DNA of 64,000 nt, from NCBI GenBank assembly GCA_009760855.2, contig WPIO01000050.1, forward strand, positions 2,925,001-2,989,000, read 5' to 3'. This DNA is from Cristatella mucedo. Lineage: Eukaryota; Bryozoa; Phylactolaemata; Cristatellidae. The notes beneath the pieces were generated by a model, which was not told the DNA's origin, ran no database searches, and worked only from the letters and a program-made list of their open reading frames with translations. Both the position numbers and the translations under genes were made by a program. Each line of letters starts with the position of its first letter. Position 1 is the first letter of the stretch. This document shows, piece by piece, positions 34,736 through 47,990 of the stretch.

Positions 34736-35806
34736 TGGCAATTCAAAGTTCATCCTCTGATACGCGAAGTAATGGCCTAGTTATGAATTTTGAAAGGTAC
34801 ACAGCTACACTGAAGTTATGCTTTCAAAAGTCCCAAATCTGCACCTCAACAAGCTTCACAAATGTACCTCGATCTACCAAGGTTCAATATTTGGGTATAT
34901 AAGTCACATATAATGCAGAGATCATTAAATTTGCTAGTTGTAGAAATGCTCTTTCCGGTTTACATCCGGTTTAGATTGGTTTGCATGGTCATTTCTTCCT
35001 CCGGTTTACATCTGATTAGATACGGTTTGCATGGTTATTTCTTTCTTGATTGTGAAGTCGTCAGAAAATTACAATCCCATTTCAAACATGCTTGTCTTGT
35101 GAAAGATACCCGAACAAATATTCGATCGTCGAGCCAATTTCTTTTTAAGTATTTCTTTAAATTCACCCTTAAGTTCTCAGAGATAGCCATACAAATGTAT
35201 TGTTATGAATATTCTCAACTGGTTTCGCTCTCCAAAATCAGGCTTTCAGCTTGGCATACGTACCAATGGGCTGGCCGACTTGCCATACAATTATAGAGGT
35301 AAGTAAGAGGTAAGAGGTAAGTCGCGCAAAGACGCTCCGTGAAGTAATTAGGCTTGGCAAGCATGGCGCCGCAATAGATTCTCCTGCGTCCGTGCGCATA
35401 AGCGAGAGAACCTCCACGCGCCGTGCGGCGCGCCCACTTCACTTTGGTCTAGCGCCACTGCTAGCCGATGGGTCTGACGCCGCGAACCCCGCCGGCGTAC
35501 GAACCTGAGCGCCGCCGCCATTTCCACGCTCGCGCCGCAGCCGCCGCCGGGGGGCGCTAGGTTTCGCTGAGGGCACCTCGTGACTCGAGGTCATGACATC
35601 GAACCCGGCCCGCGCCACGCGCCGCCACCGCCGCCGCCGGCGCTTCGGTGGAGCCCGCGCTGCAGCACCCCCGTGCTGCCCTTCGACCCTTTAACCCGGA
35701 AGAAGCACGGAAACTTGGGACCGAATCCGATAGGAGCGCGCTAGCGGCTCGCGAAAGGTGTGCAAAAAAGCGGCCGCCAAAATCGGCGGCGGCGGCGGGG
35801 CGGAGC
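34736..35806. other. Downstream of opsin A; GC-rich from 35,380
   Basis: Should include the opsin A 3' untranslated region on the minus strand. No polyadenylation signal was identified with confidence. 34736-35330 is AT-richer and unassigned. Confidence 0.35.
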
Positions 35807-36151
35807 TCAGTCGTTTTTGCCGTCGGTCAGGGCGAGCTCGTCTGCTGCTCGGCCGCGGGGCTGCACGAGCGCCACGCGGTCAGCTAGCGGCGGCGGCGGC
35901 GACGACGACGACGACGCGCTCCGGCACGTCGCCGCCGCCGTCGTCCTCAGGCACGCGAGCCTGCGAACGAATCCTCTGTCCAGCAGCAGGTAGAGCGTCG
36001 GATTGAAGACGACCGACGCCTTGGCGAACATGGCCGAAAGCAGGGCGTATCTGGGCGTGATCGACCTCTGGCCAAACACGGGCGTCCACAGCGAAGCGAT
36101 GGCGTACGGCGTCCAGCAGACGAAGAAAGAGACGCACAGGAGCGCGCCGAT
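35807..36151 (-). CDS. Opsin A exon 5 (helices 6-7 and C-terminus)
   Basis: Acceptor 'ttcgctgcag' just above 36151, phase 0, open to TGA at 35809-35807 (residues 292-405). It encodes helix 6 with C303-W304-T305-P306 (the CWxP switch), a loop, and helix 7 with MFAKASVVFNPTLY. K335 is six residues before the Asn of NPxxY, exactly as the retinal Schiff-base lysine (bovine 296/302). The tripeptide after helix 7, usually NKQ or HPK in ciliary and rhabdomeric opsins, is DRG. C358 could be palmitoylated. The tail is low-complexity (Ser and Pro runs) and GC-rich, so its exact end is less certain than the helices. Confidence 0.9.
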   Translation of the reverse strand: MGALLCVSFFVCWTPYAIASLWTPVFGQRSITPRYALLSAMFAKASVVFNPTLYLLLDRGFVRRLACLRTTAAATCRSASSSSSPPPPLADRVALVQPRGRAADELALTDGKND

Positions 36152-36341
36152 CTGCAGCGAAGAGAAACTGACGAATGAAGACGTCGGCGAGCGTCACGCT
36201 AAGATGTGCTCTCCGTTAAAGGCAAAGCGCGCGCGAGAAGCGCCAGCCGGCGTCAGTCGGTGCTCTCGTCCAAACGTAACGGAAATCGCTGTGCCGCCGG
36301 CTGGCGCGTGCGCTTGGCCGGCGATTTTGCGCGGCGCGGCA

Positions 36342-36366
36342 GCTGTGCCGCAGCCTGCGGCACAGC
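36342..36366. repeat. Perfect short hairpin
   Basis: GCTGTGCCGCA and TGCGGCACAGC separated by three bases, in opsin A intron 4. Confidence 0.9.
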
Positions 36367-36451
36367 GAGGAGCGGCCAGGTGTTGGCGAGTTGCTGGCGT
36401 GGGCTGGAGCTTCACGCGCGCGCGCGCCGACAAGGAAGCGGTCGTGTGAAT

Positions 36452-37172
36452 TGGAAATTGGTCCATATATTTGTGACATCCCGTCTTGACTTCTGTAAGC
36501 TGACTGCTTGCTGGTCTACCGACCAGTGAACTCAGGCGCTTACAGCTGCTGCAACACTCTGCAGCTAGACTTGCCTATCGTGAGCGTCGCATTTGCCACC
36601 TCACACCACTGCTCGCTGACCTGCACTGGCTACCAGTCAAGTAACACATCTATTTCAAGGTTTTGTAACTCACTTTTAGGTCCCTTCACTACTTGGCTTC
36701 AGCCTACCTAGTAGGTCTACTCCCCCACCAGGCTAAGCATCGTACAACCCGCTTTTTGGAATCGAACCGTTTACCCATACCTCGTACAAATCTCAAATCC
36801 TATAAAGACCGTGCTTTTAGTTCGTATGCTCCCAAAGCCTGGAACTCTCTCCCGACGTGCGTCACGACATCTTCCGACTTGGCCACATTTAAAAAGAAAC
36901 TAAAAACGCTTCTATTTATGACAGCTTTTAGTGAGTCCCTGTGATTCGTTCATTATGTGTTTATTCGTGCTGACGCTGTGCATGCTGCCACTGACCGCAC
37001 TCGCATGCTGACCCTGTGCATGTAACCTCCAAGCATGTTAATCTTAATGTTTATTAAGCATGCGACCACTAACCATTCTATCATGCTTCCTTTGCAGCAA
37101 TTGCAAAGTGCCTAGAACGAGATTGAGTTCTCTGAGGGAGCTTTATCAAATTATTGTTATTATTATCATTAA
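36452..37172 (+). mobile_element. LINE-A 3' fragment
   Basis: Plus-strand copy starting at 'gtccatatatttgtgacatc', with C-terminal frames (36693-36944: YLVGLLPHQAKHRTTRFLES, then AFSSYAPKAWNSLPTCV), 3' untranslated region, tail hairpin (37105-37145) and ATT end. Relatively young-looking. Inside opsin A intron 4. Confidence 0.9.
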
Positions 37173-37350
37173 GGCCGAGGGCTCAAGCCGTGCAGCGTGT
37201 GCGTAGCACCTGCATGGAGACTGAGCTCTCTTAAGGCGCTATCCGAACGCATTGCATATATATGTACATATACAAACGTATTTATATATGATATGTATGT
37301 ATATATATATATATATATGTGTATATATGCATATACATATAAAAATATAT
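37173..37350 (+). repeat. SINE-D remnant followed by (TA)n
   Basis: 'ggagactgagctctcttaag' then 'gcgctatccgaacgcattg' matches the SINE-D tail; an AT microsatellite follows at 37255-37350. Confidence 0.5.
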
Positions 37351-37949
37351 ATCTCTCCTGACAGAGATTTAAGGACCACCCTTTTCAGGAAGAACTCGGA
37401 CATTCGCAAAGCAAGATAACCCTATGCCGCTCGCTCTCAATAAATATGACCTGCAAATATATTATTGTAATAATTATATTACCTATAAATATTAATACAG
37501 GTCTGGACGGTCTTTGCTATACCTTCGCGGACCCACAACGCCTAGGCTTTTTGGCGCAGACGCTGAGCTAGATGCCGCGGCGGCTTCCGGCCGACGGTAC
37601 GAGCTTCTGGTCCCGCGAGCACTGCCGCGAAGTGCCTGCGTGGCAGTGCTCGTGGCGGCATCGCTTGAAGCGCGCGTACCTCAAGCGAAGCCGCGACACG
37701 GGCACGCGCGGGGCGCTCGCGTCGACCACCGGTCGAATGAACGGCGACCCAGGTCAAGGTCATGCATAGGCGCATCCACCGCTTGACCGCAATGCGGACC
37801 GCCGCGACATCTTGGGTCGAGCGACGAACGAGCGACCGGATATCGGAACGGATTGTGTGCTGACATCGTTCTCCTCCGTCGGAACGACGGCGCGGCCAGT
37901 CGTATGCGTCGGCCGTGCCTGCATGCCTACGCAGTACCGGCAGGATTTG
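37351..37949. other. Opsin A intron 4, unassigned
   Basis: GC-rich 37550-37920 with overlapping open frames but no recognisable domain. Confidence 0.35.
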
Positions 37950-38045
37950 TAATAGGAATAGTAATAAGCCATTTGTATAAGGCCCTCAGAGAATTTAATC
38001 TCTTTCTAGGCACTTTATTTATGCTGTGTATAAATGGAACATAAG
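37950..38045 (-). mobile_element. LINE-A tail fragment
   Basis: Complement of the tail hairpin ('gccctcagagaatttaatc', 'ctaggcactttat') with a short AAT run. Confidence 0.65.
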
Positions 38046-38186
38046 GGCTGCTGGAGGAGTGCAACGGAGGGCAGAGAGAGAGAGGGAGAGAGAGATAGCG
38101 GGCTGGAAATCTCAAATCTTAAATTGTATGAAAACATCAGACTGTAGGCTTCGGTTTTCCTGGCGCGATCTTTATACAACAAAGCT

Positions 38187-38216
38187 GGCACCGGTGCCTT
38201 TGAAGGCACCGGTGCC
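38187..38216. repeat. Duplicated palindrome GGCACCGGTGCC
   Basis: Two identical 12-base palindromes six bases apart; can pair within or between copies. Confidence 0.9.
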
Positions 38217-38392
38217 TCATGGCCTGAGGACCGACAGATGCTGTCTCGCCCTCCTTGAGCAGGCGTCTTCTAGGGCAGTAGGCATCGATTTGAAACGCTT
38301 GACTAGTCTTCACCATTTCACGGTCGATCGGACACCGTATCTAGCCAGACTGCGTAGCCCGAATGTACTGTAGTCCTGCACAACGAAGTCGA

Positions 38393-38500
38393 GACCGCAC
38401 CGAAAGCCGCTTAGGCTGTGAGTGCGCTATACAAAACTCTCCTGCGTAACACCCACTTAGTCTTTGTGGCTTTGCGGAGCTACAGGCAGAGATACATTTT
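38393..38500 (+). mobile_element. LINE-B 3' end fragment
   Basis: 'cgaaagccgcttaggctgtg', 'tacaaaactctcctgcgtaa', 'ggctttgcggagctacaggc', 'agatacat': the last ~105 bases of LINE-B. Confidence 0.8.
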
Positions 38501-40182
38501 TTACTGAGAGCGCGTTCTCGCGGTGGTTCAGTTCAGATTCGGCACCAGTTGCATGGTCTCCTGGCGGACTGAATGCACACGAGAACTAGCAGCCGCTGTC
38601 TTGCGGCGTGACGCACTTCCTGCAGCTCGCGGCGTAACGCGCTACCCAGGTCAAAAGTTCCTAGCCTAACGCGGATTGTGAGCCCAGCCAGCCGGCTTCT
38701 TGTAGATGATTTCTGGCGAGGAAGAAATAAGCTTTCCAAAATTTCTTTTGAGAGGGCGACAGCCGTTTAACCTTTAACCTTTAACCATGGCGGCTGCTCA
38801 TCGATGGAGCAGACGCCAGCTTTTCGCTCGCGCCATCAGCTTTTCGCTCGCGGCCTCAGTGAGCTTTCTGAGTAGTCTACCGCGTTGTCTACCACTGCGC
38901 CTTGAGGCCCTGCGACAACGGATAACGGCTGCTCGCTCACATGGTCGCAGGACGTCTTGGCTGGCAACGGAGCTTGGTACAAACCTGCGCGCCGCCGGCT
39001 CGAACCAGGAAGCGGCGTCGGCGACGCCCCAGAACGAGGTCTTAGCGAAGCACTTTACCCCCCCCCTCGACCCTCCGAGCGCCACCACTGAGAGGAGCTC
39101 GCTGGCAGGCACGGTTACCAGCCATGGCTCCGGCGGGGGTCGGGGTTCGACGGTGTGCGTCGCCACGCTGCCGACCTGCGTCCCGCGGGGGGGGGGGGGC
39201 AAATAAAGACAGGGCCGAGGCCCAAGTGTACCACGCGCGTGTTTGAATCTTTTTATATCTGTGTGTGTGTGTGTGTTTTGTGCGCGCGTGCGCGTGCGCG
39301 CGTGCGCGCGTGCGCGCGGTACGACGCCATTACCCCCTTCTTTTGTGTATTTATCACCGGCAGATCGCGAGTGGGGAATGAAAAAAACATATCTGCGGTC
39401 TGGGTGCGGCTCCGAGGCGGCCGTGGTCTCAACCTGTGCGCGCGAGGCACGGCGTCACCATTACCCCCTCTTTCGCGTATTTATCACCGGCAGATAGCGA
39501 TAGAAATGGGGGAAAAATCTGCAGTCTGGGTGTGGCTCCACGGCGGCCGTGGTCTCCGCCAGCCACAATAGAATGACGGGCTCCTCCTCCGCGACATCGT
39601 GCGCCACACGATCGCCCGCACGATCGGCTGGGCGAACTAGCTAGCGGCGGCTGGGGGCCCCCACACGTTCCGTCGGGAGGTCCGAGGCTGGGGAGGCGCG
39701 CGATAGGCTGGAAGCGCGACCAACGCGGTTCGCGCGATGCCAACACGGCCGCTCACAGTCGGGGCTGCCCAAGTCGAGCTGGCGAATAAACTAAGTCATC
39801 TAGAGATTATTATAAGCAAAGCCCAGGACGAGTTAGATAAGAAGTACTAGCATGCCAACGTCTAAAAAATATTAACAATTAAAAATTATTAGACCTGAAA
39901 AATGCTAAAAATTATTATTAAATTATTAACGGCAAATACGAACGAGTCGCTCTACGATGACAGTGAATGAGAAGCACACATTCTCCGTCGATCTTAGCAG
40001 GAAGCCCGGTGGCAGCATTAGTTTACCCTCGGAGCTTTGACCTTGCTAGAGCTTCGATCTTGAGCCGAGCTACCACGGTCAGTTATTCCTTCCGGGTCCA
40101 CGTAAATGGGGAAGAGCAGCGCGGTATATTAGGCTCGTTCCTCCTTTCAAGATCCTTTTTTTAACAGTCACACATATCTGCA
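38501..40182. other. Opsin A intron 4, unassigned
   Basis: Contains a 139-codon frame at 38787-39206 starting ccATGG, with AATAAA right at its stop. No domain is recognised and composition is biased, so it is not called a gene. 39258-39320 is GT then GCGC-rich. A ~110-base unit with 'gtatttatcaccggcagat' occurs twice (39345 and 39476). Confidence 0.4.
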
Positions 40183-40276
40183 TGCCATCTCTCTCTCTCT
40201 CTCTCTGTCTCTCTTCTCTCTGTCTCTCTGTCTCTCTGTCTCTCTGTCTCTCTGTCTCTCTGTCTGTGTGTGTGTG

Positions 40277-40374
<98 letters not shown>

Positions 40375-40376
40375 TG

Positions 40377-40435
<59 letters not shown>

Positions 40436-40437
40436 TA

Positions 40438-40477
<40 letters not shown>

Positions 40478-40495
40478 CTCTTTTTCTCTCTCTGG
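40183..40495. repeat. (CT)n / (GT)n compound microsatellite
   Basis: Long CT runs broken by two GT blocks (about 40264-40280 and 40357-40380). Confidence 0.97.
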
Positions 40496-40611
40496 TTGCG
40501 TACCCCACCACATGCTTAAAACAACGGTCCAACCGACCATTTGCCCGAGTTGTATGCGTAGCCTCCACAGACGTGTACACGATGCACGACCTTTTATCGA
40601 ACTTATGCTTA

Positions 40612-40757
40612 TACCCCGCGCTGGTGTGGCTCAGTGGTTTTAAGGTGCTCGCCCGACCAAGATCTGGCCGAGGTAGCGGGCTAGAACCCCGTGGCAAATA
40701 CGAAGCGCCTGCATAGAGATTACGTTCTCTTAGGGCGCTATACAAATGAATTATATT
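40612..40757 (+). repeat. SINE-D copy
   Basis: tRNA-like head 'tggctcagtggttttaagg' and 'ggctagaaccccgtggc', then tail 'agcgcctgcatagagattac', 'gttctcttagggcgctatac'. Confidence 0.75.
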
Positions 40758-41214
40758 TTGCATGAAGGTCTTCTGTTGGGTCCGCTGTACCGTGACAGCG
40801 TACTGCTGCTGTACTTCGGCGGATGTCACCGAGAGAAGAACAGCGGACCTAATAATACAACTGAAATATTCTCCCGGACTAGGACAGTCATCACGGCCAA
40901 TAGTGACTATTGACCGCAGCCTCGAGGAGCTCTATATACTTTATAAAACTGTTTCTTTCCCATTCTCGGCATTCTTTGTATTTAGTTGACTGTGGCGCCC
41001 CGTGGCGCAACGAGGAAAGCCGGATGCAGACACCACACTAAGCTCGCCATCGAGCGCCTCACCAACCAATGGTCGGTCGCCATACTAGGGCAAGGCTAAT
41101 GCTAAAAGCGATGTGCCAAGCGTAGAGTGCCTCGACTGTCGATTCATGCACACTGCCATTCTTGAGACTTTTTCCGGCCAGCTGCAAGACTACCAGCCCA
41201 CCTTTGCACAACTC
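40758..41214. other. Opsin A intron 4, unassigned
   Basis: Nothing recognised. Confidence 0.3.
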
Positions 41215-41395
41215 TTACGCTCACAGAATAGTGGTGTAAGGCGGCTGCTTTTTACGACCTCGGTCCCGTGGTCGTGGGCTCGAATCCTGCGGTGGGTGAT
41301 TCTTTATCGCCACTGCAAGCGGTGGTGATTGCCTTAAAGGCTCTTCTGTCGTTATACAAAAGAGGCTGTTGAATCTGCTTGTGTTATTTTTTTTA
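41215..41395 (+). repeat. SINE-C copy
   Basis: Head 'gtggtgtaaggcggctgc' and 'gggctcgaatcctgcgg', body 'cgccactgcaagcggtggtg' and 'ggctcttctgtcgttatac'. Close to the 31858 copy. Confidence 0.82.
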
Positions 41396-41819
41396 CAGCA
41401 ACCTTCAAACTAAGCAGCAAAGTGACTTGAATTAAGTTGGGCAACTTCGCTCAATTACTGCGTTCTCCTCAGCTCAGCTCAGTCATAAGTTGCCATAACA
41501 ACCTGGCTGATGCTAAATTTCTCAAGAGGTCAAACGAAAGCAGCCAATACTATGCGTATGCAAAATACAGTTAAACTGCTGGTAGTTTTATTTTCGGACC
41601 TTCATAGCGAAAGATTATTTCAACGGCGACTTGACCAGCCTTCTTGATCATTTAATAACACCAGAAAATTGGCAGCAGCCACTTCTCTTAATATTAATAA
41701 TTATTATTAAAATAATTAATAATAATTAAATAATAATAATTGATGATAAATTAATAATAGTAACTTAATAATAATTAAATATTAATTTCTCTTAATAAGG
41801 GAAATTTGTCATCTGTGGC
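41396..41819. other. AT-rich intron stretch
   Basis: 41690-41790 is an imperfect (TAA)n array. Nothing else recognised. Confidence 0.4.
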
Positions 41820-43835
41820 TTTTTTCATTCGAAAGCTGAATTCCTGCCAGTAGGACACTAAACAGATTTATAAGACAGTAAACCATTTACTGGCCAATGC
41901 TGTGAGGTCTGACTCCCCAGATATTAAGGGCTCAGCCGAAAAGTTTTCAGCCTTCTTTACTGAAAAAATGATGCACATTCGTGCCTCCATAAAGCCCCCT
42001 CTGACTAAAGCAACTATGGTTCCACAACCTGTGACCTTCCTTAAAAGGTTCTCCGATGTTTCTGCATGCGATGTGGCTACCTTACTATGTTCTAGCAAAA
42101 AGAGCTCGTCTCCTGAAGACCCTATACCCTCATCTCTGTGGTCTCCACTAGCAGACCAACTTTGCGCTGCCATAACCAAGATCTTTAATGCTTCTTTGGG
42201 AAAAGGGGTCATGCCCAAGACCTTCAAATCGGCAATCGTTAGACCCATTCTTATAAAGCCTGGATTAGACACCGAGGTCCTTGCAAACTATCGCCCAGTT
42301 TTCCTTCTTCCTTTCTTATCAAAGATTCTTGAAAAAAAATTTGCCAAGCAGCTGGTTGGACATATTGAAAATAATGGAATGTCAGAAACATTTCAATCAG
42401 GTTTCAAGAGGCAGCACTCTGCTGAAACTGCTCTCCTCCGTGTTAACAATGACATTCTACGGGGCAACGACGACGGGAATGTCACTGCCTTAGCTCTGCT
42501 AGATCTGTCTGCTGCCTTCGACACCATTGATCACGAAGTTCTGCTTGAACGATTGAGAACAACGATCGGTCTGGCAGACGAAGCACTGGCGTAGTTTAAA
42601 TCATACTTGTCTGATCGTGTTCAATCCGTGTCGTGTGGGGGTCAGGTCTCAGACACGAGAAGGGTCACACCTGTGGAGTCCCTCAAGGGTCTGTACTCGG
42701 TCCCTTGCTGTTCTCCATTTATACGCAACCTCTGGGAAAAGTGATTAAGGCCCGTGGAATAGGATATCACTTCTATGCTGACGATACTCTGTTGTATTTG
42801 TCATTCAAACCGTCGGAATCTGCTGCAGCAACTGAGAAACTGAATGCTTGCCTTGCCGACATTCGATCCTGGATGTCGGAAAACTTCCTGAAATTAAATG
42901 ACGATAAAACCGAACTGCTTCTCATAGGACACCCTAAGCGTGTGGCTGAATTAAAAGGCTTTGCTCTTCTAATAGGTGATGCTGTAGTTCGACCATCACC
43001 ACATGCCCAAAATTTAGGTGTCGTTTTCGACAACTGCCTCAATTTTAAAAGCTGTATTCAGAAGACTGCTTCTACAGCTAACCATCACGTCCGATCCCTA
43101 TCCAAGATTAGAAGCTGTCTCCCACAGTTGCTTGTAAAATATTGAACTAGCTCCCTAGTTCTGTCTCGGCTTGATTATTGCAATTCCCTTTTGGCTGGGC
43201 TGCAAAAGAAATTATTAATTAGAAATTATTAATTAGAATCTATTAGGCCACTGCAGCTTACTATGAATTTGGCTTCAAGGCTAATCTTCAAGTCCCAGTG
43301 GTTTGAGCACCTGTCTCCTTTGCTAAAAGAGCTAGGATGGATTCCGGTTGAGCAACGGATACAGAGCAAAGTGCTCACGCTGACCCACAAGGTCCGCCAT
43401 GGCTTGGCTCCTTCGTACCTAGCTGAGCTGGTGCACCAGTTTCAGCCTGTTCGCGCCCTCAGGTCCTGTGTGAACAATAAATTAGCCCTTCCATTCCTTC
43501 GCTTAAAGACCGTTGGCGACAGATACGTTGGCTCTGCAGGTGGAACTCGCTTTCACAATTCTTACGCAACGACAACTACTCTCCTGCTGCCGACTATGAC
43601 TCATCCTTTTCAGCGGTCCTGAGCTGCTACTTCCACGCTACTGACTACCTCAACTGCTCTCCTGACTGTGCTATGCTTCCCACTTTCTCTTTGTTGCGTG
43701 AGATGAAGTCTGTTGGCTACCTAATGCGTACTGAAAGCCGCTTAGGCTGTGAGTGGGCTACACAAAACTCTCCTGCGTAACACCCACATGGTCTTTATGA
43801 CTTTGTGGAGTTACAGACGGAGATACATTAGATTG
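41820..43835 (+). mobile_element. LINE-B copy (best-preserved), reverse transcriptase and C-terminus
   Basis: CR1/L2-like LINE, 5'-truncated. Frame 41902-42591 holds the RT start: DPIPSSLWSPLADQL, ANYRPVFLLPFLSKILE, FQSGFKRQHSAETALL and LALLDLSAAFDTIDHEVLL (the first catalytic Asp region). After a stop and a frameshift near 42590-42660, frame 42633-43142 gives [18 protein letters not shown], the YADD motif ([13 protein letters not shown] at ~42770) and the thumb region. A third frame, 43263-43619, gives the C-terminal domain. The copy ends at 'cagacggagatacatta' without an ATT tail. The enzyme would copy its RNA at a nicked target; this copy is dead. It lies in opsin A intron 4. Confidence 0.9.
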
Positions 43836-44445
43836 CATTACAAAGGACACATACAAAATATGACGGTAAGCTGAGCTCCCGAACTACGAATCTCTTGTCC
43901 CTGCGAAAACAGGGTGCCAGAAATAACAAAAGGTCAATTAGCCAATAGGCTGCTTCAATTGTCTCGATTGTTGGCCGCTTCCTTTTCCTTACTAAAATTC
44001 CATACAAGCCCGACCAGAATTAACTTATAAATTGACTGGAAATATTCAACCTTCGACCTCAGTTACAAAATTAGAAGTGCCGGCTATATTTATTCCTTGG
44101 CAAGAATGTCAGGATAATCACCCTCACCTAAGTATACGAATACTCGTAATACGATTTAGTGCCTTACGGAACTACATCTCTTGCCATACACTTTCCTAGA
44201 TGCTGAAAATAAGTATGCTAATTAATCAGTATAGCATGCTCTCAAGGCCAAATTTCGACGCGAGTAAGCACACACACACATACACACACACGCGCGCGCG
44301 CACGCACACAATGTCGCAGGGAAAAATTCACGCGTTTGAGTGAATTCCTTTAGGAGTATATGAGTTTTAACTTTAAAAAATGCTGTCAGCGTTAGTTTCA
44401 TCAGATAAGGAGCTTTTATTTTCCCTGCGAGAGTATTGGAACTGG
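43836..44445. other. Opsin A intron 4, mostly unassigned
   Basis: A CA/CG microsatellite occurs at 44268-44310. Nothing else recognised. Confidence 0.4.
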
Positions 44446-44985
<540 letters not shown>

Positions 44986-45311
44986 CAGACTTTCTTGACC
45001 ATTTTGAAGTGGTCCGAAGCACACCCCTCCCGGGAGTGGCGCGATGCATATGGGATGATTTGGAAACGCACTGGCAGGCGGGAGCTGCGTACTGTGTAGC
45101 CGACTAGGCAAGTGGGCACGTACGGACGCCTGCATTTGCGGAAACGAGCCAACGAAACTGAATACGCTCTAGGGCAAAGGCGAGGAACACACGCGTTCAA
45201 GCAACTGAAATGAAAGAGCCGCTTGCCAGATGTCTCATCCGAAAATGGCGTCGCCGTCTTCCCCCTCCCTCCCTCCACCGTTCTCGAGCGTAGCAGCATT
45301 CTTTCGCCGCT

Positions 45312-45368
45312 GCGCTGCTAGGCTGCTAGGCTGCTAGGCTGCTAGGCTGCTAGGCTGCTAGGCTGCTA
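45312..45368. repeat. GCTGCTAG tandem array
   Basis: About six and a half direct copies of the 8-base unit GCTGCTAG. Confidence 0.95.
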
Positions 45369-45446
45369 CTGCCGCGTCGCGCTCAACTTGGTCGCTCCTC
45401 GTTCGACAGGAGCAGCGAGCAGCTTCGGTGCCCTTTGGCGCCCTTC

Positions 45447-45472
45447 GGCGTCCTGCGCGTCCGCAGGACGCC
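45447..45472. repeat. Perfect short hairpin beside exon 4 donor
   Basis: GGCGTCCTGCG and CGCAGGACGCC separated by four bases, 15 bases downstream of the opsin A exon 4 donor on the minus strand. Confidence 0.85.
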
Positions 45473-45486
45473 GTGCTGCCGCTCAC

Positions 45487-45920
45487 CTTTAAGGCGTAGG
45501 TGTGCTTCGACGATTGGAGAGGCGACAGTGACGGCAGCGGTAACTTTTCTCCGCCACCACGTGCGGCGGCGGCGGCGGAGGCCTCGGGCCGCGACGGCCA
45601 CCAGCGGCGCCAACTTGCCGTGCGACGCCGGTATGCTAGCTGCTGCTGCAAGGCGCGTGCCGACGAGTAGACGTGCCGCGATATGCGGAAGTAGCAGTAG
45701 ACTAACGCCGCCAGCGGCGCGCAGTAGAGCATCACCGCGATAGTCACGAGGTAGCTGAAGTTGCTCGGGTTCGCCCAGTCGATCGAGCATGCAGTGCCGA
45801 ACGGCTCGACGCCGTACGAGCCCCAAGCGCCGCCTAGCGGCAGAGCCGACCAGAAGAGGCTGTAGGCGAACGCTAGGAGTACGCTGAGCAGCATGGTGGA
45901 CTTGGTCAAGTACTTCTTGG
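45487..45920 (-). CDS. Opsin A exon 4 (helices 4-5 and third cytoplasmic loop)
   Basis: 434 bp exon between acceptor 'ctctctttcag' (above 45920) and donor 'gtgagc' (below 45487); enters in phase 1, leaves in phase 0 (residues 147-291). It encodes helix 4 with W170 and P174, then extracellular loop 2 with E185 six residues before C191 (the bovine 181/187 pair: counterion-site Glu and disulfide Cys), the string CSIDWANPSNFSY with an N-F-S glycosylation sequon, and helix 5 with P215. The third cytoplasmic loop is long (about 60 residues, 226-290), rich in Arg, Ala and Ser, and ends at helix 6 (KHTYALK). Confidence 0.92.
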
Positions 45921-46937
<1,017 letters not shown>

Positions 46938-46939
<2 letters not shown>

Positions 46940-47849
46940 TCTATCAGCAGTCTTTGTCACACGTGTACGAGGATGTCTCCCACCCCCCGTTACATGCGAT
47001 ATGTTTTGGGCTTGAAGCGCTTGAGTTCAGGAACTGCTACAGTTCGTCCGTAACATTTGGTGTCGGAGGTGGGCTTATTGCTTGAAGACCCTTACAGGTA
47101 CTCGTGTGCGAGTCTCATTGCTTGTGACTATAATAGTGAACGTTTTACCTCGAGCGTGCCTGTCAATATTTACGCGTAAAAGACGAGTACTTTTGGAGGA
47201 GCTGAGTGAGTGCCGAAGAGCTGAATGGGCCGCTCGCTATGCTAAAATTGAACGTTCTGAACAATCGGAAAATAATTTTAAAATTTCTTCAGCAATATAA
47301 TATTTGTGCATGGTACCTTTCGAAATAAAAATGTGTTAGAAATGGGATCGAAAGTTCTGGTGACTTCCGGATAAAAAAAGAAACAGTTATGCAAACTGCG
47401 TCTAACCTGGATGTAATTCGGAAGCAACATATTCATAAATAAGAAATCTACCGATCCCTGCATTATATGCTACTCGCATCCAAATATATTGAACCTGGTA
47501 GACCAAGGTACATGCGTGAAGCTCGTTGAGGTGCAACTCGACATGCTTAAAAAGTGTAACTTTCAGTGCTGATTTGTTCCTTAGAAATTTCATCGCTTGG
47601 CCAAAACTTCGCGCATCAGAGTGAAATTTGAATTGCGAGTTCAGCTCTTCTTGTATACTTTGGGGCTAGTGATATTTTGGTTGGATAAATTTTACTGTAT
47701 ACACCATTAAACGTCCTGGAGCTTTATTCTTTGCAATTAAGACATGTACGGCAAAGCCCATGCGACTGAAATCAGAAATAATGATCACCTTCACCCTCGC
47801 ACTTCACACATCTGAGCAGTTCGCGTCAGTGTGCTTCTGCTGCCCTGAG
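46938..47849. other. Opsin A intron 3, unassigned
   Basis: AT-richer sequence with no recognised gene or repeat. Confidence 0.3.
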
Positions 47850-47990
47850 CCTGAGCCTGGCGGCTAAGGTGCTCGCCTCAACCAAGGTCGAGATGAACGT
47901 ATTTGATGATCGCAGGCTAGAGCCCCGAGCCACATGTGAAGTGCCTGGATCAGGATTAAGCTCTCTTGGGTTGCGATACGAATGAACTAT
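47850..47990 (+). repeat. SINE-D copy, worn
   Basis: 'ggcggctaaggtgctcgcc' head, 'ggctagagccccgagcc' B-box-like, and tail 'agtgcctggatcaggattaa', 'gctctcttgggttgcgatac'. Confidence 0.65.

Noticed and set aside
38787-39206. 139-codon frame with good start context and AATAAA at its end
   Set aside because: No domain, biased composition and located in an opsin A intron; could be real only with transcript support.
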